From Acorus gramineus (taxonomy: Eukaryota; Streptophyta; Magnoliopsida; Acorales; Acoraceae): a stretch of 64,000 nt of DNA. This document shows positions 22,509 through 33,894 of this stretch, one piece after another. Every line of letters begins with the position of its first letter. Position 1 is the first letter of the stretch. The stretch is taken from positions 1,387,974 to 1,451,973 of the forward strand of contig JAUJYN010000024.1 in assembly GCA_030737835.1 (NCBI GenBank), given 5' to 3'. Position numbers and translations under genes: made by a program. The notes under the pieces were generated by a model. It ran no database searches. It had not been told where the DNA came from and worked only from the letters and a program-made list of their open reading frames with translations.

Positions 22509-25382
22509 GTAGACTTAACCAAAGCTCGGTTCGCAACCATGACCTCTTGCTTGCAAATTCTATTGTTGACCACTGAGCTAGATCCATGCCCCATAATTAT
22601 GAATATTGATATACAAAATTATTATTCTTAAAGAAAGTGAGCATTGTCGTAGACGGACATACAAAAATATTAGGCATGCAAATAGATAGCTTTTGAAAGG
22701 GAATAAGACAGTAAAGTTGGTGAGGAGTCCTAATTGTGAGTGGAAAACACACAGAGATGTAATGTAAGTACACTATTAAGATCATATAAGGATTTATGTA
22801 AATTATTTCTTCTGTGGTATATTTATTATGATCACAATAACTGAAACTAAAACTAAGGTCATATCTTAGTTTAGCAGATTTATCATATATATATTTATCA
22901 TCAATTCCATAAAGAGAAAAGATCGTCTTCCATTACGGAAACACAAATGGGGAGAATAGAAAATATTTTAGTGGAGGAGAAAGAAGAAAGGTAAAATAAA
23001 AGAAAGACAAAGAAGAGCCAAAAAACAAAAAAATAAATGAGAAGACAATGCACCTGAAGCAAATAATTAATCTTTGTTGTAGTTTATCATTCAGACAGAG
23101 TATGGTGCACTTGAAACATGTATAACAAAAGGAGCGGTATTAAAATTCTCCAAGTTCATACTCCTAACTTTACAATTGGCTGTTTGAGAATTTTTAATTG
23201 CTATCCATAATATTTTTTAAATTTGTGTTGTCCATATACTGTTGTCCTGACCTGATTGGAGCAACATGAAAAAAAGAGAGGCCACATAGTTTCTGCCAGT
23301 AATGTAGTAAAAATTACATAACAATACCTTAAATTAAGCCATGAAAAACCCGCCAGCATATTATTCTTGAATTAGATGTGCATAAATGGGCTCTGATATA
23401 ATCAATTCTGGGCAAAATGGCTAAGCTGCCCAATCCACATGGAAACCATCAACCTCCCAAATATCGATTAATGGCACATGTACAAACACGAATTTATGAC
23501 AGATCCACTTTAGTAAGGTTCAGTATTATTACATGAATAACAGGGGCAAAGAAATTCTGGCTTTATCAGAATAGATGTCAAGCATAGACAGAATTAGTTT
23601 CAATGTTCAAGCATCATATGAAATTCAACAAAACCTTATATGAACTATGAAAACAACTGGAAATGGGAAAAAGGCCAAATTCTGTTTTTATTGACTATAA
23701 AATGGAAAAATTACAAACAAAATGCCATGGACAGATATGTAAAAACGAGGGAAAAGTAAAGGAACGGACTGTCGAAGGGTGCCCGATGTGAAGATCTCCG
23801 TAATGAAGTTGATGTTTCCACGTTTGGGGTCCACCCATGAGCTGTAGAATTTTATAATGTTCTTGTGCTTCAGAGTCTTCAGCAAATGAACCTCTGAGTA
23901 GAGCCTCTCCAAGTCTACAGAATTTCTCAACAAATCCAATACCTTTACCTGGTTCCATGCCACCTCTATCCCTTCTATTTCATCAAAAGCTCTATAACTG
24001 TTTAAAAAGTAGACCACAGATTCATTAATCAAGAAAAAAATTACTCAATACTACCAGCATCTTCATAATAAACTGAATGAGCATGACACAGTATCAACTC
24101 TTCTAAATGTGCATCCATGCATCGATTATGTTATGATTTTCATCATTCAAAGAAAAAGGAAGAAGAAACACCGCAACTCTGCACAGTGTTTCTGTTTACC
24201 ACAACATTATCATCCAATTTAATTATTTCAAGCATTCAAAATTTAAAAAGAAAGATCTTCAGTCAACTCTATGAGGAGTCAAGTTCCCTTGAATTCTGAC
24301 ATACCAATATTTTCATTCCAATATGTACCAACATTATCATCGTAGCTCCCTCACCAAAATCCAATGGCTAGTCCCGCATGCGGTTTGTTGGAGCATTTGG
24401 CTCACGCGAAATGAATGTGTCTTCCAACAAAAGCATGCCTATTGGGAAAACATGTGGACGACAATGTTCTCCATTCTTAGAGATTGGGTTGACTTCATTT
24501 TGGGTGAAAATTTACCTTCTACTATTAAAAGGTCTCTTTCTGGGAGGTGATGTGCGTGTGCTTATTGTTGGGTTCCCCCATTTTCCTCCCCCCTCCCAAT
24601 TTATTTCTTCTATCACCTTTCTATCAGTTTGGGTGAAGGTTTACCTTCTACTATTAAAAGGAGAGCCTTCATCTCCTTCTATCCGGCGGTTTCTTTTTAA
24701 TAATATTCTCCTATCTCTTTCCTCAAAAAAAGAAAAAAAAAATCAGCGCCATGTAATTCTCACTATGTCATGCTTTCTGAAAATGGAAAAACATCAAATC
24801 TTTAAATATCTTCTTGAAAAACGACACCTTCCAAGAGCAAGTCTCTTCAATAAGCAAAAAAAAAAAAAAAAAATCATTAAAAAAAAAAAAAAAAACCAAA
24901 GAAAGAAAACCCAATTCCAGACAACCTCTACCAAAAATTGTGCCTTCCGAATAACACTGTATCGCAATTTTCCATTCAAGTCCATCACGTAAGACAAAAA
25001 CCAATGATTAAGAGTTGTAAGAAAAGGAAGCATACACTGTTTTGAATGCGCCCTTCCCCAACACCTCCTTATACTGCAAAAATAACCCAAAAGGAATGAA
25101 TCATTAACACAATTCACCCACTCAAACATCCAAAACACGCAATTAGGGAGGCAAGGGTCCTCAAATGAGTGAATTTTCAGGCAGAGAATTCAAGATCTCC
25201 GGTTCAATAAAATCAACAAAACACATCAAATCACGCATAAAAAAAAAACAAACTTTTCGATCAATTGTGAACGAATTCAATGCGGATCAACCCACCCGGA
25301 TATAGCGACTGTTGAGATCGGTCTCGGCGACCTCCGAATCGGGGTCCTCCTGTTCCTGCTCGGACGGTGGCTCTCCTGCCAT
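18287..25382 (-). CDS. WNK: WNK (with-no-lysine) protein kinase
   Basis: Ser/Thr kinase of the plant WNK family. Coding exons on the minus strand: 25382-25296, 25073-25036, 23997-23770, 21005-20782, 20609-20452, 20082-19899, 19788-19642, 19551-18287; 2331 nt, 776 residues. All introns are GT-AG and phases fit. The kinase domain (about 30-287) has GKGAFKTVY (35-43) with the WNK-specific catalytic Lys in the glycine loop (K40). VAWNQ follows, where the usual subdomain II Lys is replaced by N57. It also has HRDLKCDN (D156), DLG (175-177) and [19 protein letters not shown]. An OSR1/SPAK-like C-terminal domain lies at about 345-405 ([26 protein letters not shown]). A charged coiled coil ([15 protein letters not shown]) lies near 585-625. 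The start is the Met at MAGEPPSEQ, because the upstream in-frame Met is in CT-repeat leader. The exact paralogue is not assigned. Confidence 0.95.
22380..22592 (-). mobile_element. tRNA-derived SINE in a WNK intron
   Basis: On the minus strand from 22592 the sequence has an A box (TAGCTCAGTGGT, 22569-22580) and a B box (GGTTGCGAACC, 22528-22538) at the spacing of a tRNA-type RNA polymerase III promoter. A C-run (22478-22505), a second GATC-AAC body and an A-rich tail near 22415-22440 follow. This is the layout of a tRNA-derived SINE. It lies in the 2.76-kb third intron (21006-23769), same strand as the kinase. Target duplication not identified. Confidence 0.65.
24323..24745 (+). mobile_element. 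LINE 3' fragment in a WNK intron
   Basis: The plus strand encodes [20 protein letters not shown] and then [13 protein letters not shown], the C-terminal segment that follows reverse transcriptase in plant L1-type LINEs. It is 5'-truncated and ends in a short A-rich tail near 24726-24743. A roughly 130-bp unit (TTTACCTTCTACTATTAAAA at 24511 and 24641) is duplicated within the 3' part. It lies antisense in the second WNK intron (23998-25035). Confidence 0.65.
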
Positions 25383-25640
25383 GAATTCAGGACCGTATCG
25401 ATCAAGGGCAATCAAGTGCTTCGAATCTGTAGAGAGAGAGACAGACAGACAGAGACAGAGACAGAGAGGTTTCGATGGAAGAAAAACGTCAGACCGAACC
25501 GCCCGGACAGGTGTTTTCTCTTTCTCTCTCTCTCTCTTAAATGACGCCTTTTTGTCTTGGTGGCGTTTTTTGTGACTTCTTGCGGGGAACACCCTGTAGT
25601 TTTGGTGAATTTGATTTAAGACCTCCTTATCCGATGGAGC
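25383..25640 (-). promoter_or_regulatory. 5' leader and promoter region of the WNK gene
   Basis: Upstream of the WNK start the minus strand is CT-rich (complement of the GAGAGAGACAGACAGACAGA run at 25430-25470, and of CTCTCTCTCTCT near 25520). Such pyrimidine-rich tracts are common in plant leaders. No definite TATA box was identified. Confidence 0.4.
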
Positions 25641-27373
25641 GGTTGTTTTAATTAAGGAGTTTTTAGGTCACTTTTTTTTTTTTTTTCCATGTTGTATTGA
25701 AGAGAGGATGATACACAGAAAAACAAGATTTATGCTTGGAAATAAATGTCAAGATTAATGGAATATCATCCATTGATGATACAAAATTTATGATTTTTCT
25801 ATGAAAAAAAAAATTGCCATTGGATGGATAACATTTAATAGGATAGGATAATCCACACATGGTTGACTCTTTCCTTATCCTGTTTGGTTCATGAATATTT
25901 CATTTGAATATATAAAAAATAGTTATACATGAGGATTAAATGAACTAGATTTCCATCGATTTTTTTATTAGTTTGCATATTATTGTGTCTTTTATATTTA
26001 TCTTATTATAAAATAGTTATATTTTTGTATAAATAAGCATGAATAAACTACTTCTTCATGTATAACTAACTATAGTAAAGGTACAAGGAGTTTATTCTAT
26101 CTTATTAATGCATATCTATTACAATTTATCCATATTGAACAAAACTGTTATTTCATGATTCAACATTTTCTATTTGCTTATCTGTAAAATATACGTGGTA
26201 TATATTGGTTACAAGTTCGAATCTTTTTCGGGTTGATACACATCGTTTGTGTTAGATTGTGTGTATCTTAATATGAAATAAAACATTAAAATTTAAAAAG
26301 ATATATTTGAAATCTGCTATCCAAATTAATAATGTTAATTACAATTTTTTTTCTAATATCTAATCCAGTTCACATCCATTTTGATTTTTTTTTTAAATAA
26401 CATACCTTATCTAGTGAGATAATCCTTTTATAAAACTAAAATACATAATTTAAAATATATATTAAAATATTCAAAAATATTTTTAATGAAATACATAAAT
26501 CGTTAATGTGAATACATGTGATGAACGAGGTTTATGATTCTGAAGATAAAATTGTAAAAAAAATTGCGTCCAACAACTGTCTATGAAAAAGTGCCCCAGG
26601 TGTGTACCTACCAAAGAAATTAAATTTAGTAAGGGACAAAATATTCAAATCCTCAACAAAGATTTACTGGCACTAACAAAATGTCCATTTTTGGCTACAA
26701 GGTTCGCCTCGCCACATCTCGCCAGGTTGTTTTTATTCATATTTTTATTTATATTTTGGTGAAATTAATTTCATGTTCTTTGAAAAATATTTGAATTATT
26801 TTTTAAGTCTTTTGAATAACTGGACTTATTTTTAAGCCTCAACTCCTATTGTATACTATTTTTGGATCTTTCAGTTTATGTTCATGATATATCTTTCATT
26901 TTTGTTTCTCCTTCATCAATTTTTTGTATACTGTTAAACTGTTTATGTACATTGTTATCAGGTCTATGTACACTGTTAAACTGTCTACGTACATTATTGA
27001 TGGATTTTATACATTATTTATTTTCTTACTAAGAATGTCATTATATTGTGTTTTTAGGATTTATAGTTGTATGTCATCATCAAATTTGAGACGCGTGGAG
27101 GAAGGTCTAGTTGTCTATGGGGGAGAGGGCATAAAGAAAATTCAAAGACAGTGGTAAAATTAGAAAAAGAGGAGTATAGGATAACCAGTAGAAAAACATA
27201 GAAATAATACATTAAGTGTCCGTTTGGGTAGAGACATAAGCTGTTCTAGGATTTATACCTATTCTGTGAATAGATAACTTTATCAATAAAATAAGTGATT
27301 TTCAGTTTGGTTGTGTCGTTTGTGATTCTTATTAAAAAACGTAATAATAAATGTTGAGTTGTTTGATTGATGA
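25641..27373. other. no gene; AT-rich intergenic DNA
   Basis: No coding region. A small duplication (TACTGTTAAACTGT at about 26928 and TACACTGTTAAACTGTCTAC at about 26970) is the only regular structure I see. Confidence 0.5.
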
Positions 27374-27382
27374 ATAATAAAA

Positions 27383-28108
27383 GGGTTTTTTTCCATATAT
27401 ACCATCCAAAAACATACTATTTATTTTTATACCATTCTAAATAACATATTTATTTTTATACCATTGGAATATGTAGAAATCATGCATATTTACCATCATA
27501 ACTTTCGTCCAAATTTCTATTAAAATTGTTAAAGTTTTAGGTAAATGACCAAATTACCCTTTTTTATTTTGTATATTTTATTTTACCAAATACAATATTT
27601 ATAAAAATAAAAAATATTAATTTTAACATGAAAATGATAAATTTCATCTAACATCCAAACATAAAAATTAAATATACAAACTATTTATTATTTAAGACAT
27701 ATAATTTAGTAATATTTAGTACAAATGAAATAAAATTATTTTGATAATAATTAATCATATATATTATAAAATGACAAATTAAAAAAAAAACAAATCTTGA
27801 TTGGAAGAAAAAGAAAGAAGAGATAAAGTTAAATGGCTCATAGTTGATTTGAAAAAACAGAAGAAATTAATAGGTTATGATGTTTAATTATTTATATTAT
27901 GACAAATATTATGTTGAGGTTATTTATGTCATTTTTACATTTTGGTTAAGAACTAACTATAGTTAAGTTTCATTTAGGCTAAAAAAAGATAAAGGAGGGA
28001 TACATTTTTCATTAAAAAAAATTATAATGGTATAGAAATAAATATGTTATTTGTGGTGATATAAAACTAAATAACATATTATTTGATGGTATACTCACAA
28101 AAAAAACC
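27383..28108. mobile_element. Mutator-type non-autonomous element, 726 bp
   Basis: It starts GGGTTTTTTTCC and ends AAAAAAAACC. Terminal inverted repeats run about 80 bp, sharing TATACCATC, AATAACATATTTATTT and TATACCATT. An exact 9-bp direct repeat ATAATAAAA flanks it at 27374-27382 and 28109-28117. Long inverted ends with a 9-bp target duplication are the hallmark of Mutator-like elements. There is no coding capacity. Confidence 0.85.
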
Positions 28109-28117
28109 ATAATAAAA

Positions 28118-29637
28118 TGTGAATAAAGTGTAAAAAATTGATTTGACATATAAGTCTCATTAATGCATAAAAGATGATAACTAGTGATTTGATTTGATGA
28201 TATGTGATTTTACATATGAGTTCTTTTATACCAGTGAAGGAATAACATAATTCTGGAGGATCTAAAATACAAATGTCAGCTTATTCTTATTTAATTATGC
28301 ATAGCTATACCCACTTATTCTCTTTATTCAAATCATTTTTTTTTATTCTCCTCTATTTCCACCTATTCTTTTCTTATTTTACTATAAAAAAAATAACTTG
28401 TGATAATATAAAAATAAGTCTAGATCTTTTAAAAATTTAAAAATAATTCAGATGTTCACTAGCGGAACTGAAATTAAGGTAGCGTTTGGAAACACAGTTT
28501 GAAAAGCAGCTTTTAGCTTTTGTAGCTTTATGCGCACACCTTTTGAGGGTGTAATGATGATAATTTGGGGGTGTAATGATGATGGCTGCTTTATAAAACA
28601 CAGATTTCAAAGTATAGTTTAGAGATCAAATATAATAATAATGATGTATTTAAATTGATTTATTTAATAATAATTTTTAATTTTTAACTTTTAAATGATA
28701 TTGTATTTAAATTAATATGACTTTAAAAATTAAAAATTAAATTTTATATTTTGTTGCTAATCCCTGAGTTTCCTTACAAAAAAAGAGAGGCTCACGAAAC
28801 CCACTTTTCTGTCGCCATCAAGACCTCTGAAACACACGTGGGACGAAAAATTAAAACTGACGTCTCTGCAGATCTCTGACAAAACAAAAACGAATTGAAA
28901 GAAACAAAGGGTCCAACGTGCGATGCATGACTGTCTTCGAAGTTGGGACTTGAGAGAGGGATGCAAGCAGGGACTTCTTGATAAATTTTAATTTAATTTT
29001 GTGGGAGCTAATTTAAACGTGGGGCTGCCTTCTACCTGCACAAATATACAATGCATTGTCGTAGTAGCACTATTATTATACAATTTAATTTATAGATGGT
29101 ATAATTCAATTAATAGATAATATAATATAATATTAATGATACCAGGTCTAATCGGGTCGGACTCATTTTTAACCGTTTTAATTGTTCATACATTTATTTT
29201 GTTGATGTGGAAATGTTGTGAATTGGAATTTAAGTATATTTTATATTTTCTTTTCTCGTTGGATTTAGTCGTAAATTGAACATAAAATTTGACCGATAAT
29301 AGTGAATGTTTGGTCGGCCGTCAGGAAACTAGGAATATACATTATTATAATTAAACAATATGGGAGGCTAAAAGTCAATTATTTTAGGCTATTACACCGT
29401 TTCCAATCCTAATATATCTTGTAACTCTTGTTGGGTGCCATTTATACTGGCATTATTAATTATACTTACTTATTAAAAGATAATAGATTTATTTTAATTT
29501 TAAAATTATTCAGTGATACAATCTTATCTAATAAGATTATGATTTTTTTAACTACTAATCTATTATTATCAAATTTAGATAAATCATAAATAGTTTAAGA
29601 TATCAAAATCAGATTTAATTAAATTTTATCAATACAT
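28118..29637. other. no gene; AT-rich with a half MITE end
   Basis: Near 28480 there is AAGGTAGCGTTTGGAAACAC, a typical MITE end, but no matching inverted partner was found. The rest has no coding region or clear repeat. Confidence 0.4.
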
Positions 29638-29646
29638 TTTTATTTT

Positions 29647-29919
29647 GGGATTTTTAGTTTTAAGTCCCTACAAACCATCATATTAGTGATCGATCCCTCC
29701 CTTCTTCGTATTTAGGTTTTAGTCCCCAGATTTAAATGATAGTTCCTTTTTAGTCTCTGAAAGGGACCTATCCATAAATTATTTAATTTACTTTTTAGTC
29801 CCTGTGAGGGACCTATCCATGAATTATCCTTTAAATCGGGGACTAAAACCTAAATACGAAGAAGGGAGGGATCGATCACTAAATATGATGGTTTGTGGGG
29901 ACTTAAAACTAAAAATCCC
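29647..29919. mobile_element. Mutator-type MITE with ~90-bp inverted repeats
   Basis: It starts GGGATTTTTAGTTTTAAG and ends with the inverted copy. The arms stay nearly identical for about 90 bp, through the GATCGATCCCTCCCTTC block. An exact 9-bp target duplication TTTTATTTT lies at 29638-29646 and 29920-29928. The centre has two copies of an AGTC(C/T)CT...GGGACCTATCCAT unit. The arms could form a near-perfect hairpin. Confidence 0.92.
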
Positions 29920-29928
29920 TTTTATTTT

Positions 29929-30450
29929 AAATCATATCTATATATTCTAATTTTTTAATTTTGAAATTAAATATATTCACCATGTATATCCATTCAATTA
30001 TATTTCCATAAATATGTTTTTGTAATAGAATGAAAAAATCCCTAATGTACTACAATAAATAACATAAGATGTATATATGAATGTAAATATAATATACCTT
30101 AAAAGTCTATATATTTCATATTAAACATTTGTGCATAATTTAATATATTTTGTTGAGTTTGTTAGAGAAAAAAAGATACGGAAAGATGTAGTACTATTAT
30201 ACTTCTTTTTTTTCCAGATTTTTAAGGATTTGATTTATTCAAATATTGAATCTCCTAATACTAAGTTGTTTGAACTCCTCTCTATCTTATTTTTGTTTAT
30301 CACTAAATCTATATGTAGACCTATATAAAGTAGTTCGTCCATGCAGCCTAAATTATTTTTATTTGTAAGCATATTATTTATTTATTTATATGTATATATT
30401 GTTGCACCGAGAGGCGGCCGTCTTTGGAGTGTTCCAATGACATCTATATC
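29929..30450. other. no gene; AT-rich
   Basis: AT-rich DNA with no coding region. A GC-rich island GAGAGGCGGCCGTC sits at 30409-30422, just before the poly-C repeat. Confidence 0.5.
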
Positions 30451-31716
30451 AGAGGCCTATGCACCCCCCCCCCCCCCCCAAATGGTGGCTCCGTCACCAG
30501 GGATAAGTGTATGGAAGGACAATTATTTTCAAACTTTTCAGCTATTTTTCTTTTAATATATAAAATCAAACAATTTACAAGATATTCATCTTCCATCTTG
30601 CTCATGATTTGATCTAAATTTCAATTGTAAAACATAAATTAAAAAAAAATTATATGAAACACAAGTTAATTCAAATCTTAAAAAAATTAATATAACAAAT
30701 AACAACAAAGAGATCTAAATTCCAAATTAACGAATCAATCATATGATAATAAATAAAAATTAAACAAAACAAAAAATAAACAAATAAAAATTCACTAAAG
30801 AATTAAGGGTGCGTTTGGTTGCGCAATTGCAAAACTGATTTTGCAAGAAGCTCACTTTCTCAGCTTTTTGAAATCGCAGCTTTTGAGTACTACTTGTCTG
30901 AAATATGTGTGTAGGAAGCTGCTACAGTAAAACCGTTTGATTGAACGATTGCAAACACAACTTCCTGTAATCGCAATCGCGCAACCAAACGCATCCTAAG
31001 AATCAATTATATAATACATATATTATTGAAATACAATACATAAATAAACAAAAACAAACAAAATAAACAAAAATAAATACAATATATGAGAAGAGACTAA
31101 CGTGCGGTTTTAGAGAGAACGCACGAATTTGATGTTGCTCCGCTGCAGGATGTGGCGCTGGGAAGAAACATGGGAATACGAGGAGGGGGTGGGGTTTCTT
31201 AAATTTGTTTTTTTGGTTTGTTGGGCATTTAATTTGATCATTGATGGATTATCATGTGGGGGAGTGGCCCACCTAAATTGTTTTGGGCTTTGGTTGGGAA
31301 GGCCCGGGCTGGGTAACGTGGGAATATAAGGAGAGGGTTTGATTTTTTGTTTTTGTTTTTTTGGTCATTTAATGTATGGGAGTGGCCCACCTAAAACAAT
31401 TAGATAATGTTTACAATTTAAAAAAATAAAATAAAATATAATTTAATATAATATAATGGTTCATTAGATAATGTTTACAATTTAAAAAATAAAATATAAC
31501 ATGTATGATTTGAGTTTTGGTTAGTAAAAAAGATTGATCTAACATTTTTAAAAAAAGTTTGGAAAAAAAAATTAGAGGGGGTAGTTGTTGAGTGGTGGGT
31601 CTCATGGGCTGTGGGTCTTAATAAAAACAATTTAAAAAAAAAAACTAGGGGCCTATGCACCCCCCCCCCCCCCCCAAATGGTGGCTCCGTCATTAGGGAT
31701 AAGTGCGTGGAAGAAC
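30451..31716. repeat. direct repeat pair with C16 tracts
   Basis: GGCCTATGCA followed by 16 C and then AAATGGTGGCTCCGTCA occurs at about 30454-30497 and again at about 31650-31693. Similarity continues through GGGATAAGTG(T/C)(A/G)TGGAAG. The intervening 1.15 kb holds a MITE and a segment with two GGGAGTGGCCCACCTAAA words (31260 and 31379). The pair could be the ends of one element or two copies of one dispersed repeat. Confidence 0.6.
30807..30996. mobile_element. Tourist/Harbinger-type MITE, 190 bp
   Basis: It starts GGGTGCGTTTGGTTGCGCAA and ends with the near-perfect inverted copy (reverse complement GGATGCGTTTGGTTGCGCGA). A 3-bp direct repeat TAA flanks it (30804-30806, 30997-30999), as expected for PIF/Harbinger. 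A diverged relative lies at 63.4 kb. Confidence 0.8.
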
Positions 31717-32384
31717 AGTTTATCCCTGTTTGATATTAAAAATAATCATAGATAAATTACATACAATTGTTCAAATTTTAAAATGAAAATGAAAATATTT
31801 TGTTTCACTTAAAGGCTGAAATAGTATTTATCCCCACTTTTTATCTCAATTTTGACAAATATAAATATGAACAAAATTGATAGACTTTTTATCTTTTAAA
31901 ATTAGTATAACTTTTCATCAAAACCTAATCCCTTGCTAAACTAGCACCTGGAGAATAACTTGTTTTAAAAACCTTGGTTGGAAGTAGATTTTATGAAAAA
32001 AATTGCTTTAAAATTGATTCCACCTGAATATTTAATCTCAAAATCAAATGGAAAAAAATGTAAGGACAAGTCTTTTAGCTAGACATTCAACAAACATGTT
32101 TTGTATGTCAGACTTCAAGTTTATAAGAATTTATGTAATATTATATAGTTTACACAGATGCCATTAACTAAAGCAAAATAAATAAAATAGAGTGCTATTG
32201 CATTAGATTCATTTTTACCATCCAAATGTAGTCTTATATATCTCTTTAGCATCACATACTCATTGTAACGAGGTATAAACCTCGTTAGAATTTTTTATAT
32301 ATAAATAATAAAATTCAATTCATTTGAATATATACTTCACTTTTATAAAATTACATAAAGTATATATGATTTAAAAAAAGAAAA
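31717..32384. other. no gene; AT-rich
   Basis: AT-rich intergenic DNA. I see no coding region or bounded repeat. Confidence 0.5.
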
Positions 32385-32699
32385 AAAAATCCATATAACC
32401 CTTTATAAACTGTCTAAAATCTATATAACCCTCTGACACTTCCTGAAGTTCATAAAACCCCTTGAAAACATCTATGTAAATCTATATAACCCTGTAAATT
32501 AAATTTCTATTGACAAATGAAGAATATTTTGTTTGATTAATCCTGACTGAAAATAAAGTATATAAAAAAAAACTACAATGTGTTAAAAATACTAAAAATC
32601 CTCTATAAAATAACGATTTTACCCTTCCAGATAGGTTTTTATAATCCATTCTTTAAAGTAAAATATCATTTATAGAGAGTTATCCGAATTTTTAATACA
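32385..32699. repeat. left half of the repeat split by the Helitron
   Basis: Aligns with the foldback-type repeat at about 9890-10188: CCATATAACCC, TTTGATTAATCCTGACTGAA, ATAACGATTTTAC and ATCATTTATAGA in the same order. The alignment stops at AATACA, the base before the Helitron's CTAG, and resumes on the other side at 51885. Confidence 0.75.
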
Positions 32700-32728
32700 C
32701 TAGTTGTAGCGTATGTGCAAATGCACAT
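32700..32728 (-). other. Helitron 3' terminus: hairpin and CTAG
   Basis: CTAG occupies 32700-32703. Nine bases further in, 32713-32728 reads ATGTGCA-AA-TGCACAT, a perfect 7-bp stem with a 2-base loop. This matches the terminator hairpin just before CTRR in Helitrons. The base outside is T on the element strand, as expected. Confidence 0.85.
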
Positions 32729-33894
32729 GAATATAGTGTAAGAATTTCTTTTGATTAATTTTTTTCATTCATGTCAAATAATTTAAATACAATAACATTA
32801 TGCAACTATAAAATGATATATATATATATAGATGGTTTAAATTACGTACTACTTTCAACAATAATAACCAGTGACATTAACAACAAATTCTTCGAAACAT
32901 GGGATTTGTAGAAAAACAAAAACACACATTGAAGAAATCAATAACGGTTTTTGTTTAATATAGTTTAATAAATTAAATATTAAAATTTTTAATATCTTTA
33001 ACGTAAATGATATGATGTTTTTTAAAAAATAGTACAGTTGCTGAATTATTAAATAAGAAATATTCTATGCAACAATGTTATCAGTTGATCAATCTCTATG
33101 TGAATGATAAAAATGGGCCACTAAAAACCATAGTTGAGATTAAAGAATCCAAAAATTCCACACCATCAAAGATTAACTAATATAAGGTTTACTTATATAT
33201 TATTGAGTAATACCAATGGTAACTATTGAAAAGTTGATAAGTAGTAAATGAAGAAAAGGAAAACCAGTCCAATAATAGAAAATAATAATGTTAAATATGC
33301 CATACAATAATTAAAGCATAGAACACATATCCATTAACTTACATAAGTTCCATATAAGGGGAATAACCTTGCAGCCATGTTTTTAAATCTTCGACTTTAT
33401 AAACTTAACACAAAAGTTATATCTATGAGAGAAAGACAACCTTGGTTGATCAATTTAAACCCTACTCTTTTTGTTTTTAGATCCACTGTTGCTCTCGCTG
33501 CCTTCTTCAAAATCATTCGTAGTCTCAATATGCTCTGCAATCCAACATCCCATTGCTCGATCTTTCTCAGTATTTTATTTTGGTTTAGTGAAAAAGACAT
33601 ACTTTTTTCCAATGCATGAAATCATTTTTCTGTAAAATTTGGATTGGATATTTATCTGCAATGACATATTAAAAATATTACTATAATCATATTTACATCA
33701 TAATTTGAATTTAATTGTCTGTTTCACCTCTTACACCCAGATCCATTTCCATCCCAATACGAGACGTATATGCGTCGATTGAAATTTAACAACGAATATG
33801 CTTACGTCAACAAGGTATGTTTTTGAAAGAATTTTTATAGTTTTTTATAAATGCATATACACAGACACACATAGACATACATTTGTGTGTGTGT

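Noticed and set aside
25383-25592. Upstream in-frame Met (MFPARSHKKRH) as WNK start
   Set aside because: The added residues translate the CT/GA microsatellite leader and match no WNK N-terminus. The Met at 25382 gives the usual acidic start before RYIRYKEV.
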